The position numbers were made by a program, and so were the translations under genes. A stretch of 64,000 nucleotides of DNA from Chitinophaga qingshengii. Lineage in GTDB: Bacteria > Bacteroidota > Bacteroidia > Chitinophagales > Chitinophagaceae. How positions within the stretch are numbered: position 1 is the stretch's first letter; each line of letters opens with the position of its first letter. The notes beneath the pieces were generated by a model, which saw nothing but the letters and a program-made list of their open reading frames with translations, was not told the DNA's origin and made no database searches. Of the stretch, positions 53,948 through 61,083 are shown one piece after another. The stretch spans positions 3,658,001 through 3,722,000 of the forward strand of contig NZ_JACVFC010000001.1 in the NCBI RefSeq assembly GCF_014529935.1. The letters run 5' to 3'.

Positions 53948-54727
53948 ATGAGGACTGGATATAAACATATCAGAACAACCCTGTTGCTGGCTTTTCTGCT
54001 GCTGACCGGCAGCATGGCCCAGGCACAGCAGACACTCCCGCAGCAACGGTTTGACGCGGCCAACAGCCTCTATCAGCAAAGCAAATTCACCGAAGCGGCA
54101 GCGGCCTATCAACAGCTGATAGACGAAGGCTACAATATAAAACCCCTGTATTTTAATGCCGGCAACGCCTATTACAAGGCCGGCAAAACCGGGGAAGCAG
54201 TATATAACTACGAAAAAGCGTTGCAGCTGGCGCCCCGCGACGAAGCCGTTAAACACAACCTGTCGCTGGTGAACCAGAAAGTGAACGGTTTCGTAGATGA
54301 GTTACCGTTAGTATTTTTTCAGCAATGGTGGCGGCAGCTGCAACAGTTGCACAAACCCAATGGCTGGGCAATAGGCTGTATTGTATTCTTCTGGCTGGTC
54401 ATCGCCGGTATTATGCTCAACACCTTTTTACCCAGATGGAAAAACAAATTCCTGCGCTGGGGAAATTATGCGCTGGGAACGTTGTGCGCGCTTTATCTGC
54501 TGATGGCGATCGATACCTATGCAGTGGCCAACAATCACCAGTCAGGCATTATCATGCACAGCAATATCAAGGCAAAAACAGCACCCGACGATAACAGTAA
54601 AGACGCTTTTGACGTACAGGAGGGGATGAAAGTACATATCGCTGATGCTACGAAAGACTACTGTAAAATATCATTGGCCGACGGTAAAACCGGCTGGATC
54701 AGCTGCGCCTGGATCAAGCGCCTGTAA
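53948..54727 (+). CDS. batE: BatE-family TPR-SH3 membrane protein
   Basis: 259 residues. Signal peptide, TPR repeats (FDAANSLYQQSKFTEAAAAY, PLYFNAGNAYYKAGKTGEAV), two transmembrane helices (about 135-185) and a C-terminal bacterial SH3 domain (GMKVHIADATKDYCKISLAD, GKTGWISCAWIK). This is the BatE layout. Translationally close to batD. Ends 3 bases from the convergent LytS-like gene. Confidence 0.9.
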   Translation: MRTGYKHIRTTLLLAFLLLTGSMAQAQQTLPQQRFDAANSLYQQSKFTEAAAAYQQLIDEGYNIKPLYFNAGNAYYKAGKTGEAVYNYEKALQLAPRDEAVKHNLSLVNQKVNGFVDELPLVFFQQWWRQLQQLHKPNGWAIGCIVFFWLVIAGIMLNTFLPRWKNKFLRWGNYALGTLCALYLLMAIDTYAVANNHQSGIIMHSNIKAKTAPDDNSKDAFDVQEGMKVHIADATKDYCKISLADGKTGWISCAWIKRL

Positions 54728-54730
54728 GGC

Positions 54731-55546
54731 CTATACGGCTACGGGTATATGTTGGGACGACAGCATATGTTCCATGCTGATGGTAAGCCGGTTACCATTG
54801 GGTTGCCGCGTGTCATCAAACAGTTGCTGCGCCTGTATGCCCGCTTTCATCTGATATTTCTCACTCATCATATACAACCGCTCCGCTGCGATATCGATTC
54901 CGGCAGCTTGCCGTTCTCCGGTATCATCCAGTAACTCACTGGCCTGTATACCGTTGTCTTCCAGTTGAATATAAAGCCGGTTCTGGTCTTTTCCGATATG
55001 CACCACGAGCCTGCCGCCACTTTTCTGCGGCCGCATCAGTAAACGGTGCCAGATCACATATTGAACATAAGGTTGAATAATCAGGGGAGGCACCATGGTA
55101 AACTGTTGATTTACATCCTGCACAATCCTCACTTGATAGGAAAACTGCTGGTCAAACCGGAGCTGCTCCAGTTGTATGTAAAGTTCCAGCGCTTCCAGGT
55201 CTTCCTGCAATGTCACCCATTCCTTGTTGAAGTTTCCGATCATGAGCCGCATGAGCCGGGCAAAGCGTGTGAGATAAAGAGAGGCCATATCCGTACTCGT
55301 GGTAAGGATATAATGATGGATAGCGTTGAGGCTGTTAAATATAAAATGCGGGTCCATATGGGCCTGGAATGCATGGAGTTCCAGGTTGATTAAGGTGTGT
55401 TGTATGGTTATTTCTTTCGCTGAAGCTCTTTTCATCCTTTTTTCCCGTCGGATAAAAAATACTACAATAGCAAGGAGACTTAACAAAAAAAACAGCCAGT
55501 ACGGCCATCCCGCAGCAAAAACTATTTCAATGAAATGTTGTACCAC
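54731..55546 (-). CDS. LytS-type histidine kinase with degenerate ATP-binding site
   Basis: 271 residues; GTG start at 55546. One N-terminal membrane helix (PYWLFFLLSLLAIVVFF), His_kinase domain with intact FQAHMDPHFIFNSLNAIHHY, then an ATPase-like domain. The N-box expected as QPFVENAIWHG reads QPYVQYVIWHR, with the Mg-binding Asn and its Glu replaced, and the G1 box EDNGIG reads EDNGIQ. No LytTR regulator is adjacent. It may be an inactive pseudokinase that pairs with another kinase (inference). It converges on batE. Confidence 0.85.
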   Translation of the reverse strand: MVQHFIEIVFAAGWPYWLFFLLSLLAIVVFFIRREKRMKRASAKEITIQHTLINLELHAFQAHMDPHFIFNSLNAIHHYILTTSTDMASLYLTRFARLMRLMIGNFNKEWVTLQEDLEALELYIQLEQLRFDQQFSYQVRIVQDVNQQFTMVPPLIIQPYVQYVIWHRLLMRPQKSGGRLVVHIGKDQNRLYIQLEDNGIQASELLDDTGERQAAGIDIAAERLYMMSEKYQMKAGIQAQQLFDDTRQPNGNRLTISMEHMLSSQHIPVAV

Positions 55547-55682
55547 GACTAAGGTTTACAGGAAAGTTGAACATCTTTCTGATCAGTTCAATAAATATCG
55601 GTTAAAACAACCCTTCGTGGAAACGGGAATTATCCGGAGGCAGATTTTTACAGGAAAGCGGGGAGAAATGGCGGAAAAGTGG

Positions 55683-55743
55683 TTATTTGATTATTTGGCT
55701 ATTTGATTATTTAAATAATAAAATAACCAAATAACCAAATGAT
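55683..55743. repeat. TATTTG-word inverted repeat
   Basis: TTATTTGATTATTTGGCTAT on one side (from about 55683) and its imperfect complement (AATAACCA repeated twice, to about 55742) around an AAATAATA centre. The word repeats every 8 bases. It lies between the LytS-like start and the response-regulator end. Confidence 0.8.
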
Positions 55744-56453
55744 CAGGCTTCAGTAAACTTATACCCTACGCCTCTTACAGAGTGGAAATACTTGGAGTTG
55801 CGGCTGTCTTCCTCAAAGTATTTGCGGAAGTTGAGGATGAAGTTGTCGATCGTTCTCGTAGTGGGGTATACGTTATATCCCCATACTACCTGCAATATTT
55901 TTTCACGGGTTACTACTTCGCCTTTGTTTTCGATCAGCAGTTTCAGCAGCATGGCTTCTTTTTTACTCAGTTCGTAGTGTTTGCCATCTTTGCCAACGCA
56001 TTCCTGGGCGGCAAAATCGATGGTATTATCCCCGAAGCGGTAAATGTTGGGTACGCTGTCTTTATCCTGTATTTTTTTGTTTTTGACGATCAGCTTTTCC
56101 ACGCGGAGCAGGAGTTCTTCCAGGTTGAAAGGTTTGGTCATGTAGTCGTCTCCACCTTTTTTCAGCCCCAGTACCCGGTCGGCGCTACTGTTTTTAGCGC
56201 TGAGGAAGAGGATGGGTACCTCATTGTTCTGAATGCGGATGTTTTCGCAGACAGCAATGCCGTCCATTTCCGGCAGCATGATATCCAGTATAATGAGATC
56301 GAAATATTCGTTTTTTACTGCTTTCAGGGCAGCGGTACCATTGTCTACGGCGGTCACCTCATATCCTTCCAGTTCCAGGTTGAGCTTCAGCGCTTCCTGG
56401 AGGTTCTCCTCGTCCTCCACCAGTAATATGGATGCTTTGGTCGCTTCCTTCAT
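55743..56453 (-). CDS. OmpR-family response regulator
   Basis: 236 residues. Receiver domain (ILLVEDEENL, phospho-acceptor Asp in LIILDIMLPEMDG, Lys in MTKPFNLEELLLRVEKLI) and winged-helix DNA-binding domain (SKKEAMLLKLLIENKGEVV, RTIDNFILNFRKYFEEDSR, SVRGVGYKF). Partner of the kinase 62 bases upstream. Target genes unknown; co-transcription with gldH hints at envelope or motility control. Confidence 0.94.
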   Translation of the reverse strand: MKEATKASILLVEDEENLQEALKLNLELEGYEVTAVDNGTAALKAVKNEYFDLIILDIMLPEMDGIAVCENIRIQNNEVPILFLSAKNSSADRVLGLKKGGDDYMTKPFNLEELLLRVEKLIVKNKKIQDKDSVPNIYRFGDNTIDFAAQECVGKDGKHYELSKKEAMLLKLLIENKGEVVTREKILQVVWGYNVYPTTRTIDNFILNFRKYFEEDSRNSKYFHSVRGVGYKFTEA

Positions 56454-56515
56454 GTGTTATTGTTTGAAATGACTATAAATCACGGACTTGCCGAAGCATG
56501 AATCCGTCAACTAAT

Positions 56516-57535
56516 TTACGCTCTTTGCACCGAATAATCCTGCCAGATTATCTCGAAGCAGGCGCCGGCAGGCTGGTTGTCTTTCACCCAAATCATGCCG
56601 TTATGTTGTTCTACAATTTTGGCAGTGAGGAACAATCCTAAACCGGAGCCTTTTGCTTTCCGGGTATTTTCATTTCCCAGCCGGTAGAATTTCAGGAAGA
56701 TGCGTTCTTTTTCTTCATCGGGCACTCCGGGACCTTCATCGGCCACCTGAAGTTTCAGCTGGTGGCCGGACTCGAAAAGGCGGACGGTGATCGTAGATTG
56801 ACGGGGCGCGTATTTCACGGCGTTCTCTACCAGGTTGCTGAGGATAATTTGTAGCATCAGCTTATCACCTTCGAGCCACACATGTGGCAGAATATCTGCA
56901 TTTATGACATGTGTGTTGATGCGCCCATGCAATTCCCGGATATTAGCTTCCAACAGGGCAGAAAAGTCGAGCGGTTCCTTAAACAGCTTATAGTTGTGGG
57001 TTTCCAGCTGTGCCGCCAGCAAAATATTGTTACAGAGCTGGTCCAGCCGGTTGGTTTCCCGGATGGTATTATCTATTAGCTTGGCCTGCTTTTCCTCGTC
57101 CAGCTTATGCCGGCGGATCGTTTCCAGATTCAGCTTGGCCGCAGCAATCGGCGATTTCAGTTCATGTGTCACCGCCATCATAAAATTCTGCTGTTGCCGG
57201 TTGAGTTTCATATACTTCCAGACAGCCCTATATACAAAGAGCGCGCCGAGCAGTATGATTCCCAAAAAAATAGCGCCTTCTCCTATATATTTAAAAGACC
57301 GCATATGACCGTCTTTTTCTATCCGTTGAAGTTCCAGCTGGTGCTCTACCGGCTGGGTAAGGCTATCGATCCGGAGGGAGAGGTTTTGTTTTTCAAACTG
57401 GATGATCTGATCGCTTTGGCGGGACAATAATACGCCCCACCAGATAAGCGCCACAATCGTGTAAGCCAGTACCAACAAATAAATGAAGGAAATGGATTTT
57501 CCTTCCTGCATTTTATTAAAGAATTTTCTCATCAT
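56516..57535 (-). CDS. Sensor histidine kinase
   Basis: 339 residues. Two transmembrane helices (about 18-38 and 88-108) around a short periplasmic loop of about 50 residues, HisKA box AVTHELKSPIAAAKL, N-box LVENAVKYAP, and G boxes DEGPGVP and GSGLGLFLTAKI. A complete and probably active kinase. Its ATG overlaps the gldH stop (ATGA), so translation is coupled. The small sensor loop suggests membrane-state or partner-protein sensing. Confidence 0.93.
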   Translation of the reverse strand: MMRKFFNKMQEGKSISFIYLLVLAYTIVALIWWGVLLSRQSDQIIQFEKQNLSLRIDSLTQPVEHQLELQRIEKDGHMRSFKYIGEGAIFLGIILLGALFVYRAVWKYMKLNRQQQNFMMAVTHELKSPIAAAKLNLETIRRHKLDEEKQAKLIDNTIRETNRLDQLCNNILLAAQLETHNYKLFKEPLDFSALLEANIRELHGRINTHVINADILPHVWLEGDKLMLQIILSNLVENAVKYAPRQSTITVRLFESGHQLKLQVADEGPGVPDEEKERIFLKFYRLGNENTRKAKGSGLGLFLTAKIVEQHNGMIWVKDNQPAGACFEIIWQDYSVQRA

Positions 57536-58020
57536 GGCCGTTTGCCGGCTTTCTCTATCCGCAAACCTATATTCATCACATGGGGGAGCGGGTTTTGCCG
57601 CATGTTTTGTTCAAATGTAAACCGATAGGTGCCAGGTTTGTTGAAGAGGGCTTTTTGCTGGATGAGGACCCGGTGTTCAAAAATATCATCGATACCGTTG
57701 CCATGCCATTTGCCGTTGATGTCTGCCAGGGGCAGCTCCACCCGTTGTTCTTTGGGAATACTGTCGCCCGGGTACCGGGTGCCTATCAGCAGCCAGATAT
57801 TGCTGTAGGGATAGGCATCGGAGTGTCTTACATTCACATAAATATCAAAGAGGGTAGCGGTATCTTCAGGCTGGATAGCGACATCGAAAGAAGGTTTGTA
57901 GCCGTAAGCCCAGTCGTGTCCCGGTATTTCCAGGTTTTTCTCGTAGACATCCATTTTAATCGGCTTACAGGCTGCTGCCAGCAAAAGTAAGCCTGCGGTT
58001 ACCCCAAATAGTCTTTTCAT
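57532..58020 (-). CDS. gldH: Gliding motility lipoprotein GldH
   Basis: 162 residues. Lipobox LLLLAAACKP, then FDVAIQPEDTATLFDIYVNV, RHSDAYPYSNIWLLIGTRYP and NPLPHVMNIGLRIEKA, the GldH pattern. GldH is needed for gliding and supports T9SS-linked surface movement in Flavobacterium. It lies 15 bases after yicC and overlaps the kinase gene by 4 bases. Confidence 0.92.
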   Translation of the reverse strand: MKRLFGVTAGLLLLAAACKPIKMDVYEKNLEIPGHDWAYGYKPSFDVAIQPEDTATLFDIYVNVRHSDAYPYSNIWLLIGTRYPGDSIPKEQRVELPLADINGKWHGNGIDDIFEHRVLIQQKALFNKPGTYRFTFEQNMRQNPLPHVMNIGLRIEKAGKRP

Positions 58021-58035
58021 ACGGTGTACGCCTTG

Positions 58036-58911
58036 CTATAAAACGTTTAATACTTGTTCCTTGGCTTTCTCCAGTTCGTCTTTCATCAGTACTACCCATT
58101 GCTGGATACCAGCGTCGTTGGCTTTGGAACCGGTGGTATTGATTTCGCGGCCGATCTCCTGGAGCACAAAACCCAGTTTCTTTCCTTTCGAAGGGTCCAG
58201 GTCTTTCAGGATCTCCCGGAAATAACGGAGATGGTTTTCCAGGCGGGCCAGTTCTTCAGAGATATCCAGTTTTTCCAGGTAAAAGATCAGTTCCTGCTCC
58301 AGTCGGTTACCATCTACATTGTCTTTCCCCACATGCTCTGCCAGCAGGTTTTCCAGCCGCTGACGGATACGGTCTTTACGGAGGGGGTCCAGTTCACGGA
58401 CCTTACCGGTGTATTGTTCAATATTGTCGATGCGTGTTTGCAGATCGCCCTGAAGCATCAGGCCTTCATCCTGACGGTGATTGTCCAGGTCAATAAGGGC
58501 TTCTTTCAGGGTATCTTCCACGTCCTTCCACTCTTCCTCTGTCAGCTGTTCGGTAGTAGGGGATACCACTTCCGGTAGCTTCATCAGCACGTTCAGCATA
58601 TCGCCCTGCGGCAGTTCCAGCTGATTGGCCAACATAGTGATAGACTGGTAGTAGTACTTTGCCAGATCGGTATTGATCACAACCGGCCGGGTAGCACCAT
58701 TCTGACGAATGTTGATGGTGGCATCCAATGTGCCGCGTTGCAGTGTTTGTTGCATCAGCGAGCGGATGTCAAACTCGTAGGGTTTCAGCAGGGGAGAGAA
58801 TTTCAGGTTTACCTCAAACTGCTTTCCATTCAGCGATTTGATTTCAACCACGATACTTGTTTCGCCTCTTGTGCTTTCCGCCCTTCCGAAGCCAGTCATT
58901 GATTTCAGCAT
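58036..58911 (-). CDS. yicC: YicC-family endoribonuclease
   Basis: 291 residues. YicC N-terminal start LKSMTGFGRAES with EIKSLNGKQFEVNLKFSPLL, and the C-terminal DUF1732 signature KLGFVLQEIGREINTTGSKA followed by NDAGIQ. YicC proteins are RNases affecting small-RNA turnover. First gene of a yicC-gldH-HK-RR operon. Confidence 0.93.
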   Translation of the reverse strand: MLKSMTGFGRAESTRGETSIVVEIKSLNGKQFEVNLKFSPLLKPYEFDIRSLMQQTLQRGTLDATINIRQNGATRPVVINTDLAKYYYQSITMLANQLELPQGDMLNVLMKLPEVVSPTTEQLTEEEWKDVEDTLKEALIDLDNHRQDEGLMLQGDLQTRIDNIEQYTGKVRELDPLRKDRIRQRLENLLAEHVGKDNVDGNRLEQELIFYLEKLDISEELARLENHLRYFREILKDLDPSKGKKLGFVLQEIGREINTTGSKANDAGIQQWVVLMKDELEKAKEQVLNVL

Positions 58912-59062
58912 AATTGATATTTGTAGGCAACAAACCTAGTTAAAATTTGTGGATTTGGTATTGTCCGACAGCGGTTATTTGACATTTCCCCGGGCGAAAG
59001 GTCCGGTCTAAAATGTTGAATACCCCGATCTTTTGATATCAAAATAATTAAATCTGTTCAAA

Positions 59063-59659
59063 TCAGGATACCTGTAGCCGCAGTTTTTTATAAACGGTAT
59101 TACGGCTCAGCTGTACTATGTCTCCCGGCTGCATGCCTGCTATGGTGATTTCCTCCATGCGGTAACGGACAAGCCTCAACGTAGGAAAGCCGGCAGCTGC
59201 CGTCATCTTCCGTACCTGCCTGTTTTTTCCTTCATGCAGAATGAGGCGCAACCAGGGTGCCGGAATATTTTTCCGGAAACGGATAGGCGGATTCCGCGGT
59301 GGTAAAAACGGTTCTTCTGCAAAGATCTCGGCAGTACAGGGCTGGGTATGGTAGGTCTTGCCATCTACAGCAATATCCACACCTTCCTGTAACTGGCGTA
59401 TGGCGGCATTGGTCACCGCCCCGTCTACCTGCACCCAATATTCCCTTTCATGCGCATACTGCGGCAACAGCAGCTTGTTATTCAAGGACTTGTCATTCGT
59501 GAGCAATAACAGCCCTTCGCTGTCATAGTCCAGCCGCCCCACCGGATACACATCCCGGGGCACTTTAAAGTAATCTGCCAGGCAGGATTTGTCTCCTTCC
59601 GGTGTAAACCGGGACAGTACCTCATATGGTTTATAAATTACATAATAATTTAACGACAC
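59063..59659 (-). CDS. RluB/E/F-type pseudouridine synthase
   Basis: About 198 residues if started at GTG 59659 (before LNYYVIYKPY); the open frame extends to ATG 59725, but that would overlap the divergent regulator's start codon and promoter. IYKPYEVLSRFTPEG, catalytic GRLDYDSEGLLLLTNDKSL, ILHEGKNRQVRKMTAAAGFP and LRLVRYRMEEI are RluE-like. It lacks an S4 domain. Modifies rRNA (23S U2457-type in E. coli). Confidence 0.88.
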   Translation of the reverse strand: MSLNYYVIYKPYEVLSRFTPEGDKSCLADYFKVPRDVYPVGRLDYDSEGLLLLTNDKSLNNKLLLPQYAHEREYWVQVDGAVTNAAIRQLQEGVDIAVDGKTYHTQPCTAEIFAEEPFLPPRNPPIRFRKNIPAPWLRLILHEGKNRQVRKMTAAAGFPTLRLVRYRMEEITIAGMQPGDIVQLSRNTVYKKLRLQVS

Positions 59660-59672
59660 GACCGCATTTGCT

Positions 59673-59703
59673 TTGGTTAAGGAGCTGTAAATTAGTACTT
59701 TTG
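59673..59703 (+). promoter_or_regulatory. Promoter of the Fnr-type regulator gene
   Basis: TTG at 59673-59675, 20-base spacer, TACTTTTG at 59696-59703, then ATG 59713. Supports the short start. Confidence 0.65.
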
Positions 59704-59712
59704 CAGATTGAT

Positions 59713-60423
59713 ATGGGTAGCACATTACAAAATCCCGCTTGCCAACACTGCAAGGACCGTTTTTCCTCCGTTTTCTGCAAAGCGGAACAATGCAATCTTG
59801 AGGAGATTGACCAGGCTAAAGTATGCTCTGTATACAAAAAAGGCCAGGTAATCTTCCATGAAGGCGCCTATCCCTTTGGGGTGTACTGCATCAACGACGG
59901 TAAAATAAAGCTGTCCCATAGCGGCGATGATGGCCGCGAACAAATCATCCGCCTGGTGAAAGCCGGCGATATCATGGGGTATAAAGCATTGCTGAGCAAC
60001 GAACGTTACACCGCTACCGCTACCGCCCTGGAAGATTCCTCTATCTGCTTCATTCCTAAGGACCTGTTCATGAGCATCCTGCAAAAAGATGCCGCCCTCT
60101 CCTTCGAAATGATGCGCATCCTCTCCAGCGAACTACGCAAAGCAGAACTTAAAATCACCCATCTCGCCCAGAAACCGGTGCGGGAAAGACTTGCAGAAAC
60201 CCTGCTCTTCATCAAGGAAACCTACGGCCTCGAAGAAGACGGCCACACACTCAGCGTCCGCCTTTCCCGCGAAGAAATCGCCAACCTCGTAGGCACCGCT
60301 ACCGAATCCGCTATCCGCCTGCTCTCCGAATTCAAAAAAGACGGTATGATCGAACTGGAAGGCAAAAAAATACGCCTCCTCGACATCCACCAGATTGTAA
60401 AAACCGCCAACCTACAGGACTAA
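59713..60423 (+). CDS. Crp/Fnr-family regulator with Fnr-type cysteines
   Basis: 236 residues from ATG 59713. N-terminal Cys cluster at 10, 13, 22 and 27 (CQHC...FCKAEQC), plus Cys38; a cyclic-nucleotide-binding-like fold with EGAYPFGVYCINDGKIKLSH and REQIIRLVKAGDIMGY; dimer helix; winged helix with SREEIANLVGTATESAIRLL, where Glu and Arg match the DNA-contacting Glu209 and Arg213 of E. coli FNR. The Cys set suggests an oxygen-sensitive Fe-S cluster. It directly precedes two FNR-box-like sites and a copper ATPase of the cbb3 oxidase assembly type, so it probably senses low oxygen. Confidence 0.88.
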   Translation: MGSTLQNPACQHCKDRFSSVFCKAEQCNLEEIDQAKVCSVYKKGQVIFHEGAYPFGVYCINDGKIKLSHSGDDGREQIIRLVKAGDIMGYKALLSNERYTATATALEDSSICFIPKDLFMSILQKDAALSFEMMRILSSELRKAELKITHLAQKPVRERLAETLLFIKETYGLEEDGHTLSVRLSREEIANLVGTATESAIRLLSEFKKDGMIELEGKKIRLLDIHQIVKTANLQD

Positions 60424-60439
60424 ACGTTCCGGCCGACTA

Positions 60440-60475
60440 CTGACAAATATCATACTCTCCCTTGATACATATCAT
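60440..60475 (+). promoter_or_regulatory. Two FNR-box-like sites
   Basis: Site B TTGATACATATCAT (60462-60475) matches TTGAT-N4-ATCAA at 9 of 10 positions. Site A CTGACAAATATCAT (60440-60453) matches at 7 of 10. They are 22 bases apart, two helical turns. Site B is centred about 41-42 bases before the predicted start of transcription. Confidence 0.65.
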
Positions 60476-60497
60476 TCTACGGGCATGAGGGTACTGG

Positions 60498-60505
60498 TAC
60501 TTTTG
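60498..60505 (+). promoter_or_regulatory. -7 box of the helical protein-ccoI operon
   Basis: TACTTTTG, 20 bases before ATG 60526. No good -33 TTG at the right distance, as expected for an activator-dependent promoter. Confidence 0.55.
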
Positions 60506-60525
60506 TACCATCAAAAATACCATCC

Positions 60526-61080
60526 ATGCATCCATATGCTATCATCAACTTTCATGAACTAACGCCCGCAGCCCTCTGCGACGTTATCGTGAATAAGTTT
60601 CACCAACCGATAGAACGCACCGCAGAAGAAGTAATGGCCTGGTTTAACCTGGAAAGGCAGGATGACCCAACTGCCCCGGCCACCACAGATCTACAGCAAT
60701 TGCTGTTCGCTAAAATGCAAACGGAAATCATTCAGCTGATGCGCAAGGAAACCTCCATCATCTTCCCGGTGATCCGTAATGCCTCCATTCATAAAAAAGG
60801 CCGTAAAAGCCTGCAACCCGCCGCCTACGATAGCATCCAGCAGTCGTTCCAGAAAATTATGCTGCTGCTTCAGAAAATCCGCCAGGTAACGGGCAATTAC
60901 CTGCTGCAAGGCTACTGGAGCTCCGCCTATAAAATATGTATCAGCGATATGTACACCATAGAGCAACTACTGCAACAATGGCTGTACATCGCACAAAATA
61001 TCCTGTATCCGGCTGTACTGCCTGCCAACACCATCGTCATCCGCCAGGATGAAATTCTTAACACCGTAAGCATCGACTAA
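60526..61080 (+). CDS. Hypothetical helical protein, possibly hemerythrin-like
   Basis: 184 residues, mostly alpha-helical. HELTPAALCDVIVNKFHQPI, MRKETSIIFPVIRNASIHKK and QWLYIAQNILYPAVL recall the 'HxxI...E..lfP...NnilfP' framework of hemerythrin/ScdA-type proteins, but most iron-ligand His residues are absent or moved. It may be a degenerate hemerythrin-like protein or unrelated. It lies between an Fnr-type regulator and the copper ATPase, starts behind FNR-like boxes, and its stop is 3 bases from the ATPase start. Confidence 0.5.
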   Translation: MHPYAIINFHELTPAALCDVIVNKFHQPIERTAEEVMAWFNLERQDDPTAPATTDLQQLLFAKMQTEIIQLMRKETSIIFPVIRNASIHKKGRKSLQPAAYDSIQQSFQKIMLLLQKIRQVTGNYLLQGYWSSAYKICISDMYTIEQLLQQWLYIAQNILYPAVLPANTIVIRQDEILNTVSID

Positions 61081-61083
61081 ACC

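Noticed and set aside
59033..59042. TTGATATCAA resembling an FNR box
   Set aside because: The two half-sites have no 4-base spacer, so it does not fit a CRP/FNR dimer.
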